24,910 nt of DNA from JAYZDP01 sp036337765 (lineage in GTDB: Bacteria; Acidobacteriota; Thermoanaerobaculia; Multivoradales; Multivoraceae), in assembly GCA_036337765.1 (NCBI GenBank), contig JAYZDP010000118.1, positions 1 to 24,910 of the forward strand. Reading direction: 5' to 3'. A program made the position numbers and the translations under genes. The notes beneath the pieces are model-generated. The model searched no databases. It saw only the letters and a list, made by a program, of their open reading frames with translations, and was not told the origin of the DNA. Below are positions 13,314 to 22,290 of this stretch, one piece after another. Position 1 is the first letter of the stretch, and each line of letters begins with the position of its first letter.

Positions 13314-15380
13314 ATGGCCGCGCGCAACGTTCCGCTGGAGCGGATTCGAAACATTGGCATCATGGCGCATATTGATGCCGGTAAAACGACGACTACCGAG
13401 CGTGTCCTGTACTACACCGGCGTCAGCTACAAGATCGGTGAGGTGCACGAGGGCACGGCCGTCATGGACTGGATGGCGCAGGAGCAGGAACGCGGCATTA
13501 CCATCACCGCTGCGGCCACCACCTGCCACTGGAACGACTACCGCATCAACATCATCGACACCCCCGGCCATGTAGATTTCACGGCCGAGGTGGAACGATC
13601 GCTCCGTGTTCTCGACGGAGCGATTTGTGTTTTCGACGCCGTCGCCGGCGTCGAGCCGCAGTCCGAGACCGTGTGGCGTCAAGCCGATCGTTACCGTGTA
13701 CCTAGACTTGCCTTCGTCAACAAGATGGACCGAGTCGGTGCCGATTTCGACCGCTGCATCGACATGATGCGTACCCGGCTGGAGGCGTCACCGGTGGCGG
13801 TCCAGCTGCCGTGGGGAGTGGAGGATCAGCTCGTCGGCGTGATCGATCTGATTGGCATGCGCGGCATCGCCTACGAGACCGAGACCCTGGGCGCAGAGTT
13901 CGAAGAGCGGGAGATTCCCGAGGAGCTACGCGACCACGCGATGGAGATGCGCGAGAAGATGGTCGAATCGATCGCCGAGACGGACGACCAACTGCTCGAG
14001 AAGTATCTGTCGGGCGAGGCGATCTCCGACCAGGAGATCAAGGACGCTCTGCGTCGCGCGACTCTGTCGAACCGGCTTCAGCCGGTGTTGTGCGGCAGCG
14101 CCTTCCGCAACAAGGGTGTTCAGCCCCTGATCGACGCGGTAGTCGACTTCCTGCCGGCGCCGAACGAGATCCTTTCGGTAGAGGGGCACAGGCCCGATGG
14201 CGAGCCGATCGAGCGTAAGACCACTGACGAGGAGCCGTTCGCCGCGCTCATCTTCAAGATCACTACCGACGCTTACGTCGGGCAACTCGCCTACGCCCGG
14301 GTCTATTCGGGCGGAGTCGAGACAGGCACCAAGGTACTCAACGCGACGCGCGGTAAGACCGAGCGTGTGGGGCGGCTGCTGAAGATGCACGCCAACAAGC
14401 GAGAGGACATCGATCACGTCTGGTCGGGCGACATCGCGGCTTTCGTCGGGCTGAAGAACGTCACTACCGGCGACACCATCTGTGCGGTCAATGCACCGAT
14501 CGTGCTCGAGGCGATGGACTTTCCAGATCCGGTGATCTCGGTCTCGATCGAGCCGCGCTCCAAGGCCGACCAGGCGAAGCTCTCGATGGCCATGGCCAAG
14601 CTCATGCAGGAGGATCCGACGTTCCAGGTGCGCCCCAACCCGGAGACCGGCCAGACCCTGATCGCCGGTATGGGCGAGCTGCACTTAGAGATCATCACCG
14701 ACCGTCTGAGGCGAGAGTTCGAGGTTCAGGCGAACGTCGGCAGGCCTCAGGTCGCCTATCGCGAGACCGTCACCTGCGAGGCCGCCGGCGAGGGCCGCTT
14801 CGTGCGCCAGACCGGCGGTCGGGGTCAGTTCGGCCACTGCAAGATCGTGATCCGACCGGGCGATCCCGAGGGGCGGGACCTGGTTTTCAAGAACGCGATC
14901 GTTGGCGGTGCGATTCCACGTGAGTTCATAAGCTCGGTGGAGCGGGGAATCCGAGAGTGCATGGAATCGGGGCCACTCGCTGGCTATCCACTGACCAAGA
15001 TCGAAGTCGACCTCGTCGACGGCAGCTCGCACGAGGTCGACTCCTCGGAGATCGCCTTCAAGGTCGCTGGGTCGATGGCACTGCAGGACGCGACTCGCAA
15101 GGCCGAGCCGGTGCTGCTCGAGCCGATGATGGAGGTCGAGACGACCACCCCCGAGGACTACATGGGCGACGTGGTCGGCGACATCCAGAGCCGGCGCGGC
15201 AAGGTCCAGTCGATGGCGGCGCGCGGCAAACTCCAGGCCGTCACCTCGAAGGTCCCGCTCTCGGAGATGTTCGGCTACACGACGGACCTGCGCTCGATGT
15301 CGCAGGGTCGCGCCAACTACACCATGCAGTTCGTGGCCTACGAACCCGCACCCAAGAACGTCACATCGGAAAGATTCTGA
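13314..15380 (+). CDS. fusA: Elongation factor G
   Basis: This 688-residue GTPase drives ribosomal translocation and, with ribosome recycling factor, subunit splitting. The G domain motifs are clear: AHIDAGKT (18-25), GITIT (61-65), DTPGH (82-86) and NKMD (136-139). Domain 3 shows QEDPTF and GMGELHLEIITDRL. Domain 4 shows GGRGQFGHCKI. Domain 5 carries EPMMEVE and the GYTTDLRSMSQGRA block near the C-terminus. The length is typical of the main bacterial EF-G. ATG 13314 matches the family N-terminus, but no good Shine-Dalgarno sequence precedes it. tuf begins 10 bp after the stop, using GGAGAG in the gap. Confidence 0.98.
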   Translation: MAARNVPLERIRNIGIMAHIDAGKTTTTERVLYYTGVSYKIGEVHEGTAVMDWMAQEQERGITITAAATTCHWNDYRINIIDTPGHVDFTAEVERSLRVLDGAICVFDAVAGVEPQSETVWRQADRYRVPRLAFVNKMDRVGADFDRCIDMMRTRLEASPVAVQLPWGVEDQLVGVIDLIGMRGIAYETETLGAEFEEREIPEELRDHAMEMREKMVESIAETDDQLLEKYLSGEAISDQEIKDALRRATLSNRLQPVLCGSAFRNKGVQPLIDAVVDFLPAPNEILSVEGHRPDGEPIERKTTDEEPFAALIFKITTDAYVGQLAYARVYSGGVETGTKVLNATRGKTERVGRLLKMHANKREDIDHVWSGDIAAFVGLKNVTTGDTICAVNAPIVLEAMDFPDPVISVSIEPRSKADQAKLSMAMAKLMQEDPTFQVRPNPETGQTLIAGMGELHLEIITDRLRREFEVQANVGRPQVAYRETVTCEAAGEGRFVRQTGGRGQFGHCKIVIRPGDPEGRDLVFKNAIVGGAIPREFISSVERGIRECMESGPLAGYPLTKIEVDLVDGSSHEVDSSEIAFKVAGSMALQDATRKAEPVLLEPMMEVETTTPEDYMGDVVGDIQSRRGKVQSMAARGKLQAVTSKVPLSEMFGYTTDLRSMSQGRANYTMQFVAYEPAPKNVTSERF

Positions 15381-15390
15381 GGAGAGAGTC

Positions 15391-16584
15391 ATGGCGAAGG
15401 AGAAGTTCGAGCGTACGAAGCCGCACGTGAACATCGGGACGATCGGTCACGTGGATCACGGCAAGACGACATTGACGGCAGCGATCACGAAGACGCTGGC
15501 GGCGAAGGGGAATGCGGACTTCGTTCCGTTTGACGAGATCGACAAGGCTCCTGAGGAGCGTGAGCGTGGGATCACGATCGCGACGGCTCATGTGGAGTAC
15601 GAGTCGGATGCTCGTCACTACGCTCACGTGGACTGTCCGGGTCACGCGGACTACGTGAAGAACATGATCACGGGCGCGGCTCAGATGGACGGAGCGGTGC
15701 TGGTGGTGTCGGCGGCGGACGGTCCAATGCCGCAGACACGCGAGCACATACTGCTGGCTCGCCAGGTGGGTGTTCCGTACATCGTGGTGTACATGAACAA
15801 GGTCGACATGGTCGACGACGAGGAGTTGTTGGATCTGGTGGAGTTGGAGCTTCGCGAGCTTCTGTCGACGTACGAGTTTCCGGGCGACGACATTCCGATC
15901 ATTCGGGGTTCGGCTCTGAAGGCGCTGGAGTCGGACGATTCGGACTCGGCGGAGTGTGCATCGATCTTTGAGCTGATGGATGCGGTGGACAGCTATGTTC
16001 CGACGCCGGAGCGCGCGATCGATCAGGATTTTCTGATGCCGATCGAGGACATCTTCACGATCTCGGGTCGGGGGACGGTAGTGACGGGTCGGGTGGACCG
16101 CGGCGTGGTGCTGGTGGGCGACGAGATCGAGATCGTGGGGATCCGGGACACGCAGAAGACTGTGGTGACGGGTGTTGAGATGTTTCGCAAGATGCTGGAC
16201 CGCGGCGAGGCCGGGGACAACATCGGCGTTTTGTTGCGGGGCACGAAGAAGGACGAGGTGGAGCGGGGTCAGGTGCTGGCGAAGCCGGGCTCGATTACTC
16301 CGCATACGAAGTTCAAGGGTGAGGTGTACGTGCTGACGAAGGAGGAGGGTGGTCGCCATACGCCGTTCTTCTCGGGCTATCGGCCGCAGTTTTTCTTTCG
16401 GACGACGGATGTGACGGGTGTGGCGGACCTGCCGGAAGGTACGGAGATGGTGATGCCGGGCGACAACGTGTCGATCTCGGTGGAGCTGATCGCTCCGGTG
16501 GCGATGGAGAAGGGCTTGCGCTTCGCCATCCGCGAGGGCGGCCGTACGGTCGGCGCCGGCACCGTCACCGAGATTGTGGAGTAG
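15391..16584 (+). CDS. tuf: Elongation factor Tu (second, complete tuf copy)
   Basis: This 397-residue EF-Tu is complete. It has GHVDHGKT (19-26), RGITIAT of switch I (59-65), DCPGH with catalytic His85 (81-85), NKVD (136-139) and SAL (174-176), followed by domains 2 and 3. GGAGAG (15381-15386) serves ATG 15391. Codon choice is odd. Thr is almost always ACG, Val almost always GTG, and Ala mostly GCG or GCT, while flanking fusA and r-protein genes favour C-ending codons. By eye the only ACC codons are at residues 391 and 393, and the last ~20 codons (from about 16516) return to the neighbour pattern. rpsJ begins 7 bp after the stop, linking the str and S10 gene groups. Confidence 0.98.
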   Translation: MAKEKFERTKPHVNIGTIGHVDHGKTTLTAAITKTLAAKGNADFVPFDEIDKAPEERERGITIATAHVEYESDARHYAHVDCPGHADYVKNMITGAAQMDGAVLVVSAADGPMPQTREHILLARQVGVPYIVVYMNKVDMVDDEELLDLVELELRELLSTYEFPGDDIPIIRGSALKALESDDSDSAECASIFELMDAVDSYVPTPERAIDQDFLMPIEDIFTISGRGTVVTGRVDRGVVLVGDEIEIVGIRDTQKTVVTGVEMFRKMLDRGEAGDNIGVLLRGTKKDEVERGQVLAKPGSITPHTKFKGEVYVLTKEEGGRHTPFFSGYRPQFFFRTTDVTGVADLPEGTEMVMPGDNVSISVELIAPVAMEKGLRFAIREGGRTVGAGTVTEIVE

Positions 16585-16591
16585 CGGAGCC

Positions 16592-16909
16592 GTGGATAAC
16601 GAAAAGATACGCATTCGACTGCGAGCGTTCGACTACCGAATCCTCGACTCGTCGACTTACGAGATCGTCGACACTGCCAGGCGTACCGGCGCTCGGGTGG
16701 TGGGACCGATCCCGTTGCCGACGCACATCGAGAAGTTCACCGTCAATCGCTCGCCCCACGTCGACAAGAAGTCGCGCGAACAGTTCGAGATCCGCACGCA
16801 CAAGCGTTTGCTGGACATTCTCGAGCCCACCAGCCAGACCGTCGACGCTCTGATGAAGCTCGAGCTTCCTGCGGGTGTCGACGTCGAAATCAAGGCGCTC
16901 GGGGCCTAG
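16592..16909 (+). CDS. rpsJ: 30S ribosomal protein S10 (GTG start)
   Basis: This 105-residue head protein also acts in Nus-factor antitermination as NusE. Sequence from the GTG (read as Met) runs DNEKIRIRLRAFDYRILD, aligning residue by residue with the usual S10 start. GPIPLPTHIEKFTVNRSPHV and EQFEIRTHKRL are the family signatures. The frame is open to TTG 16574 inside tuf, but GTG 16592 is preferred by alignment. Its ribosome binding site is poor, with GGAG (16586-16589) only 2 bases away. The 7-bp gap after tuf leaves no S10-type leader. It is therefore probably co-transcribed with fusA-tuf. Confidence 0.95.
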   Translation: MDNEKIRIRLRAFDYRILDSSTYEIVDTARRTGARVVGPIPLPTHIEKFTVNRSPHVDKKSREQFEIRTHKRLLDILEPTSQTVDALMKLELPAGVDVEIKALGA

Positions 16910-16930
16910 GCGCCTCGCCAGGAGTACGTG

Positions 16931-17560
16931 ATGGAAGGCATTCTCGGCCGCAAGCTCGGCATGACCCAGATCTTCGAAGAGGACGGGACCGCGGTCCCCG
17001 TGACTCTGGTGAAGGCCGGTCCCTGCGTGGTCGTGCAGCGCAAGACCGAGGATTCCGACGGCTACGAGGCGATCCAGATCGGCTTGGTCGAGACGAAGGC
17101 GCCGAAGCATGTAAACCAGCCGACCGCCGGCCACTTCAAGAAAGCCGGAGTCGACCCTGTCCGGCGGCTCGGGGAGTTCCCGATCGGGGCCGACGACGAG
17201 GCGGCCCCGGGTGACGAGATCAAGGTCTCGATCTTCGAACTCGCGGAGTTCGTTGACGTCGTCGCTACGTCGAAGGGCAAGGGCTTTCAGGGAGTGATCA
17301 AACGGCACAACTTCGGCGGTGGAAAGGCGAGCCACGGTTCGATGTTCCATCGCGCTCCCGGTTCGATCGGCCAGGCCTCGGATCCTTCCCGCGTTTTTCC
17401 TGGTACGCGACTCCCCGGACGGATGGGTGGCAAGCGCGTCACGACCAAGAACGTCAAGGTCGTGAAGATCGACGAGGAGCAGGATCTGCTCTTCCTGCGC
17501 GGCGCCGTGCCCGGCCCAAGGGGCGGCTACGTCGCGATTCAGCGGGCGAAGAAGGGTTGA
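16931..17560 (+). CDS. rplC: 50S ribosomal protein L3
   Basis: This 209-residue early-assembly protein reaches the peptidyl-transferase centre. It begins MEGILGRKLGMTQIF. The central extension has KGFQGVIKRHNFGGGKASHG and then FHRAPGSIGQASDP, where the glutamine corresponds to the residue that PrmB methylates in Escherichia coli. The C-terminal part has GKRVTTKNVKVVKID. ATG 16931 is chosen over the adjacent in-frame GTG 16928 because GGAG (16921-16924) is 6 bases upstream and the family begins at this Met. Two bases separate its stop from the rplD start. Confidence 0.97.
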   Translation: MEGILGRKLGMTQIFEEDGTAVPVTLVKAGPCVVVQRKTEDSDGYEAIQIGLVETKAPKHVNQPTAGHFKKAGVDPVRRLGEFPIGADDEAAPGDEIKVSIFELAEFVDVVATSKGKGFQGVIKRHNFGGGKASHGSMFHRAPGSIGQASDPSRVFPGTRLPGRMGGKRVTTKNVKVVKIDEEQDLLFLRGAVPGPRGGYVAIQRAKKG

Positions 17561-17562
17561 AG

Positions 17563-18186
17563 ATGAAGATCGCGGTCAAGAATCTCGCGGGCGAGACAGT
17601 CAAAGAGATCGAGCTTCCGGAGCAGGTCTTCGAGTATCCGTACAAGGAAGACCTGATCCATACCGCAGTCGTCGCCAACCGGGCGGCGATGCGAAGCGGT
17701 ACCCACAAGACCAAGACCCGTGGCGAGGTCTCCGGCTCTGGACGCAAGGTCTGGCGGCAGAAGGGCACCGGTCGGGCCCGGGTCGGCGGCATCCGCTCGC
17801 CGCTGTGGCGCACGGGTGGCACGATTCACGGGCCGCAGCCACGCTCGTACGACACCAAGATGAGTCGACGCGAGAAGCGCAACGCGCTCAAGTCGGCGCT
17901 GTCGCGCAAGCTCGCTCTGGAGGGGCTCGTGGTGCTGGACGGCTTCGCTCTCGACTCCCCCAAGACCGCTTCGCTGGAGGGCAAGCTCGCCGATCTTGGC
18001 ATCGAGGGCAAGGCGCTGCTGGTCTCGAGCGGTGAGAATGCGAACCTCGCGCTCGCCTCACGCAACAACCCGCGGCTCAAGGTCGTGGACGCACTGGCAG
18101 TCAACGTGTATGACGTCGTCGATCGTTCCCACGTCGTCACGACAGAGACTGCGCTCGACAGGCTCATCGAGGTACTCCAGGGATGA
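17563..18186 (+). CDS. rplD: 50S ribosomal protein L4
   Basis: This 207-residue protein has the globular L4 core plus the long loop that lines the exit tunnel. The loop is recognisable as GEVSGSGRKVWRQKGTGRAR followed by GGIRSPLWRTGG and PRSY. The C-terminal half has the NVYDVVDRSHVV segment of the globular domain. ATG 17563 is chosen over an in-frame TTG overlapping the rplC stop because GAAGGG lies about 6 bases upstream and the family starts with MKI/MKV-like residues. In Escherichia coli L4 represses the S10 operon through the rpsJ leader, which is absent here. Its stop overlaps the rplW start as ATGA. Confidence 0.97.
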   Translation: MKIAVKNLAGETVKEIELPEQVFEYPYKEDLIHTAVVANRAAMRSGTHKTKTRGEVSGSGRKVWRQKGTGRARVGGIRSPLWRTGGTIHGPQPRSYDTKMSRREKRNALKSALSRKLALEGLVVLDGFALDSPKTASLEGKLADLGIEGKALLVSSGENANLALASRNNPRLKVVDALAVNVYDVVDRSHVVTTETALDRLIEVLQG

Positions 18187-18473
18187 GGATTCAAGAAGTT
18201 ATCCGGCGTCCGCTGATCACCGAGAAGTCGACCGTGCTGCGCGACGTCGCAAACATCATCGCCTTCGAGGTGGATCCGCGCGCCAACAAGATCGAGATCA
18301 AGCGCGCGGTCGAGGCGCAGTTCGACCGCAAGGTGGCTGATGTACGTGTCGCCCGCTTCCGTGGCAAGGTGCGGCGCCAGGGGCGTTACGCTGGCCGTCA
18401 GCCGGAGTGGAAAAAGGCCTACGTCCGGCTGGTCGCGGGTGAGAAGCCGATCGAGTTCTTTGAAGGAATGTAG
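18183..18473 (+). CDS. rplW: 50S ribosomal protein L23
   Basis: This 96-residue protein sits at the tunnel exit and docks trigger factor and SRP. It begins MRIQEVIRRPLITEKST, with the RRPLITEKS signature, and continues through FEVDPRANKIEIKRAVE and the basic loop RFRGKVRRQGRYAGRQPEWK before a short acidic end. Length is normal. The start ATG overlaps the rplD stop by four bases, so translation is very likely coupled. rplB starts 3 bp after its stop. Confidence 0.97.
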   Translation: MRIQEVIRRPLITEKSTVLRDVANIIAFEVDPRANKIEIKRAVEAQFDRKVADVRVARFRGKVRRQGRYAGRQPEWKKAYVRLVAGEKPIEFFEGM

Positions 18474-18476
18474 GCG

Positions 18477-19304
18477 ATGGCAATCAAGAAACGGAAACCC
18501 ACCAATCCTGCGAGCCGCTTCCAGGAGTACGCGAGCTTCGACGAGATCACGGCGTCGACACCGCACAAGTCCCTGACCAAGGGGCGCAAGCGCGGTGGCG
18601 GCCGCAACAACAAGGGCCGCATCACGGTTCGCTTCCGCGGCGGGCGCCATCGTCGACGCTACCGGGACATCGATTTCCGGCGCGACAAGACCGGCGTGCC
18701 CGCCAAGGTGGTGTCCATCGAGTACGACCCGAACCGTACGGCGCGGATCTGCCTGCTCAACTATGCCGACGGCGATAAGCGCTACATTCTGTGGCCGGTG
18801 GGGCTCCAGGTCGGCGACACGGTGACAGCGGGCGAGGACTCCGAGATCAACGTCGGCAACGCGATGCCGATCTCGATGATCCCCCTGGGGACGATCATCC
18901 ACAACATCGAGCTCAAGCAGGGACGGGGTGGGCAGATGGTGCGCTCTGCCGGCGGCGGCGCACAGCTGATGGCGAAAGAGGGCAAGTTTGCCCAGGTCAA
19001 GCTGCCGTCGGGCGAGGTCCGAAGAGTGCACGTGAACTGCCTCGCGACCATTGGCCAGATCGGCAATGCCGAGCAGCAGAACATCTCGCTCGGTAAGGCC
19101 GGCCGGTCGCGCTGGGCCGGGAAACGGCCACACAACCGAGGTGTGACCATGAACCCCGTCGATCACCCGATGGGCGGCGGCGAGGGCAAGGCCTCGGGTG
19201 GGCGACATCCCTGCTCACCGTGGGGCATGCCGGCTAAGGGCTACCGCACTCGCAACAACAAGCGCACCAACAAGTGGATCGTCCGCCGGCGATTCCAGAA
19301 GTAG
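18477..19304 (+). CDS. rplB: 50S ribosomal protein L2
   Basis: This 275-residue protein is among the most conserved of the large subunit and is needed for subunit joining and peptidyl transfer. The N-terminal half has KSLTKGRKRGGGRNNKGRIT and the RHRRRYRDIDF stretch. The C-terminal half has GKAGRSRWAGKRP and NPVDHPMGGGEGKASGG, with the critical histidine in the DHPMGGG motif, ending in the basic tail RRRFQK. AAGGA lies 9 bases before ATG 18477. It is flanked by rplW and rpsS with gaps of 3 and 9 bp. Confidence 0.98.
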   Translation: MAIKKRKPTNPASRFQEYASFDEITASTPHKSLTKGRKRGGGRNNKGRITVRFRGGRHRRRYRDIDFRRDKTGVPAKVVSIEYDPNRTARICLLNYADGDKRYILWPVGLQVGDTVTAGEDSEINVGNAMPISMIPLGTIIHNIELKQGRGGQMVRSAGGGAQLMAKEGKFAQVKLPSGEVRRVHVNCLATIGQIGNAEQQNISLGKAGRSRWAGKRPHNRGVTMNPVDHPMGGGEGKASGGRHPCSPWGMPAKGYRTRNNKRTNKWIVRRRFQK

Positions 19305-19313
19305 GGGACTCGA

Positions 19314-19598
19314 ATGTCACGTTCGCTCAAGAAGGGCTATTTCATCGATCAGTCGCTGCTCGAGAAGGTGCGGGCGACGAGCGGTCAGAGTCGTCGGGTC
19401 GTAAGGACCTGGTCGAGGCGCTCGACCATCATTCCCGACATGGTCGGTATGACGATCGCGGTGCACAACGGGATGAAGTTCATCCCGATCTACGTCAGCG
19501 AGAACATGGTGGGCCACAAGCTCGGAGAGTTCGCACAGACGCGGACGTTCCGGGGTCACGTCGGCGGCAAGAGCGAGCGGCGCGGAGCGCCTCGGTAG
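19314..19598 (+). CDS. rpsS: 30S ribosomal protein S19
   Basis: This 94-residue protein of the small-subunit head contacts A-site tRNA. It starts MSRSLKKGYFID and carries TWSRRSTIIPDMVGMTIAVH and the FIPIYVSENMVGHKLGEFA signature, with a basic C-terminus. AGGGGA before ATG 19314 spans the rplB stop. Length and order (rplB-rpsS-rplV) are canonical. Confidence 0.97.
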   Translation: MSRSLKKGYFIDQSLLEKVRATSGQSRRVVRTWSRRSTIIPDMVGMTIAVHNGMKFIPIYVSENMVGHKLGEFAQTRTFRGHVGGKSERRGAPR

Positions 19599-19608
19599 GA
19601 GAAGGAAG

Positions 19609-19989
19609 ATGGAGTTCACGGCCCGACTGCGGTACCTGCAGGCCTCGCCCCAGAAGGTGCGGCTCGTCGCCGACCTGATTCGGGGTCTGGGCGTGCAGGA
19701 CGCTGCCAATACGCTGCAGCTGACGAACAAGTCGGCCGCGACACCGATTCGCAAGCTGCTCTCCTCAGCGGTCGCCAACGCCGAGGATCGCGACGAGAAC
19801 GTCGACGTCGACACGCTGTACGTCAAAGAGATCTTCGTCGACCAAGGTCCGATGCTGAAGCGCTTGCGTCCGGCACCGCAGGGCCGTGCGCTCCGCATCC
19901 TCAAGAGACAGAGCCACGTCACCATCAAGCTCGATACGCGGGACGAGGCGAGCGCTGCGCGCTCGGGCCTCGACGCCGTCGACGCATAG
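19609..19989 (+). CDS. rplV: 50S ribosomal protein L22
   Basis: This 126-residue protein lines the exit tunnel. The conserved start SPQKVRLVADLIRG (about residues 13-26) is followed by KLLSSAVANAED. The tunnel-facing hairpin is visible as KRLRPAPQGRALRILKRQSH, where macrolide-resistance changes occur in other species. No deletion or duplication is seen in that loop. A short Ala/Asp-rich tail follows HVTIKLDT, making it slightly longer than the common ~110-115 residues. AGGAGAAGGAAG before ATG 19609 is a strong purine-rich ribosome binding site. Confidence 0.96.
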   Translation: MEFTARLRYLQASPQKVRLVADLIRGLGVQDAANTLQLTNKSAATPIRKLLSSAVANAEDRDENVDVDTLYVKEIFVDQGPMLKRLRPAPQGRALRILKRQSHVTIKLDTRDEASAARSGLDAVDA

Positions 19990-20002
19990 CAGGGGGTCAG
20001 GT

Positions 20003-20656
<654 letters not shown>

Positions 20657-20669
20657 GGAGACATAGACC

Positions 20670-21089
20670 ATGCTCATGCCAAAGAAGGTCAAGTACCGCA
20701 AGCGCCATCGCGGGCGCAGGCGGGGCCGGACCAAGGGCGGCGATTACCTCGCCTTCGGCGACTACGGCCTCCAGGCCCTCGACGACGGCTGGGTCACCGC
20801 CCGACAGATCGAGGCCGCTCGTATCGCGATCACCCGTCACGTCAAGCGTGGCGGCAAGGTGTGGATTCGCGTCTTTCCCGACAAGCCGATCACCAAGAAG
20901 CCGCTGGAGACCCGAATGGGAAAGGGGAAGGGCAACCCTGAGGAGTGGGTCGCGGTGGTCAAGCCGGCTCGGATCCTCTATGAACTGGAGGGCGTCGAAC
21001 CGGAGCTGGCCGAGCGCGCGATGAGGCTGGCTTCGCACAAGCTGGGGATCCGGACCCGCTTCGTGAGTCGCCACGAGGAGTTGAACTGA
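20670..21089 (+). CDS. rplP: 50S ribosomal protein L16
   Basis: This 139-residue protein organises the A-site region of the large subunit. It begins MLMPKKVKYRKRHRGR and contains FGDYGLQALDDGWVTARQIE, then FPDKPITKKPLETRMGKGKG, where the arginine is the position hydroxylated in some species, then EWVAVVKPARILYE. GGAG (20657-20660) is 9 bases before ATG 20670, and ATG 20676 is a possible alternative. Its stop overlaps the rpmC start (TGATG). Confidence 0.97.
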   Translation: MLMPKKVKYRKRHRGRRRGRTKGGDYLAFGDYGLQALDDGWVTARQIEAARIAITRHVKRGGKVWIRVFPDKPITKKPLETRMGKGKGNPEEWVAVVKPARILYELEGVEPELAERAMRLASHKLGIRTRFVSRHEELN

Positions 21090-21283
21090 TGAAGGCTCGA
21101 GAGCTGAGAGAGCTCGGTGTCGAGGAGCTGCGCAACCGCGAGTCCGATCTCGCTGAGCAGCTCTTCGCCCTGCGCCTGCAACAGGTCACCGGGCAGATCG
21201 AGAGTCCGGCGAAGCTGCGCGATACGCGCCGCGATCTTGCCCGTGTGCTGACGGTGCTGCGCGAGAGCGCAGGCGCCGAGTAG
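21089..21283 (+). CDS. rpmC: 50S ribosomal protein L29
   Basis: This 64-residue protein is a two-helix component near the tunnel exit. It has the family layout MKARELRELGVEELRNRE, then LFALRLQQVTGQIESPAKLR and a second helix with RRDLARVLTVL. The start overlaps the rplP stop, indicating coupling. rpsQ follows after 16 bp. Confidence 0.96.
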   Translation: MKARELRELGVEELRNRESDLAEQLFALRLQQVTGQIESPAKLRDTRRDLARVLTVLRESAGAE

Positions 21284-21299
21284 AGGTTGAGGGAGAGAC

Positions 21300-21575
21300 A
21301 TGACAGACACAGAACCAACGAGAGGCCGCTTGCAGACCAAGGTCGGCGTTGTGGTCAGCGACAAGATGGACAAGACGGTGCTGGTGGAAGTCGAAAACCC
21401 CGTCACCCATCGGCTCTATCAGCGCTATCTCAAGCGGACCCGAAAGTTCGCGGCGCACGACGAGTCGAACGACTGCAAGACCGGTGACCGGGTGCTCCTG
21501 GTGTCGAGCCGGCCGCTCTCGAAGCGTAAGCGCTGGCGAGTGCGCGAGGTCCTCGAGAGGGGCGAGGGGAGCTAG
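21300..21575 (+). CDS. rpsQ: 30S ribosomal protein S17
   Basis: This 91-residue OB-fold protein binds 16S rRNA early in assembly. After a short variable N-terminus it shows LQTKVGVVVSDKMDKTVLV, then HRLYQRYLKRTRKFAAHDE and the GDRVLLVSSRPLSKRKRWRV signature. GAGGGAGAG precedes ATG 21300. rplN begins 3 bp after the stop. Confidence 0.97.
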   Translation: MTDTEPTRGRLQTKVGVVVSDKMDKTVLVEVENPVTHRLYQRYLKRTRKFAAHDESNDCKTGDRVLLVSSRPLSKRKRWRVREVLERGEGS

Positions 21576-21578
21576 ACG

Positions 21579-21947
21579 ATGATTCAGATGGGTACGGTTT
21601 TGGACGTGGCCGACAACTCGGGAGCGAGGCGCATCGCCTGCATCTCGCTTCTGGGAGGCTCGTCCGGCCAGTACGGCAACCTGGGCGACATCATCACTGC
21701 CTCCGTCAAGGAAGCGACCCCGGACGGTGCAGTGAAGAAGGGCCAGGTGGTCAAGGCTGTAATCGTGCGCACCGCCAAAGAGCAGCGGCGGCGCGATGGC
21801 AGCTACATCCGCTTCGAGTCCAACTCGGCGGTGATCATCGACGAGGGCCGCGAGCCGGTCGGTACGCGCGTGTTCGGCCCCGTGGCCCGCGAGCTACGCG
21901 AGCGCCGGTTCATGAAGATCATTTCCCTTGCACCCGAGGTTCTGTAA
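21579..21947 (+). CDS. rplN: 50S ribosomal protein L14
   Basis: This 122-residue protein, the usual length, lies at the subunit interface. It begins MIQMGTVLDVADNSGARR and includes VKKGQVVKAVIVRTAKEQRR, then FESNSAVIIDEGREPVGTRV and the C-terminal FGPVARELRERRFMKIISLA. GAGGGGAG sits upstream of ATG 21579. The TAA stop overlaps the rplX ATG (TAATG). Confidence 0.98.
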   Translation: MIQMGTVLDVADNSGARRIACISLLGGSSGQYGNLGDIITASVKEATPDGAVKKGQVVKAVIVRTAKEQRRRDGSYIRFESNSAVIIDEGREPVGTRVFGPVARELRERRFMKIISLAPEVL

Positions 21948-22270
21948 TGGCGAGAGTCAAGATCAAGAAACTAGACGAGGTCCTGGTGATCTCCGGTCGT
22001 GACAAGGGCGCACGCGGCAAGGTGCTTCGTGTCTTCCCCGCGGACGGCACGGTGATCGTCGAGGGCATCAACAAGATCAAGCGCCACACCAAGCCCAACC
22101 CGCAGCGTCAGGTACAGGGTGGTGTGGTCGAGCGCGAGGCGCCGATCGGCATCAACAAGCTGATGCTGATCTGCCCGGAAAGCGGCAAGCCGACACGCGT
22201 CGGCTGGAAGCGCCTCGAAGACGGTTCCTCCGCGCGTGTGGCCAAGGCTTCCGGCGCGGTCCTCAGCTAG
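21947..22270 (+). CDS. rplX: 50S ribosomal protein L24
   Basis: This 107-residue assembly-initiator protein has the KOW motif at about residues 10-30 (DEVLVISGRDKGARGKVLRV). It continues with GINKIKRHTKPNPQRQVQGG and CPESGKPTRVGWK. GAGG about 7 bases upstream serves the ATG that overlaps the rplN stop. It is followed after 20 bp by the preferred rplE start. Confidence 0.97.
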   Translation: MARVKIKKLDEVLVISGRDKGARGKVLRVFPADGTVIVEGINKIKRHTKPNPQRQVQGGVVEREAPIGINKLMLICPESGKPTRVGWKRLEDGSSARVAKASGAVLS

Positions 22271-22290
22271 ACAGTTCTCGAGAGATGAGT

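Noticed and set aside
15361..16614. 417-codon open frame antisense to tuf
   Set aside because: It arises from the strong codon bias of tuf. The product is His/Arg-rich and resembles no family.
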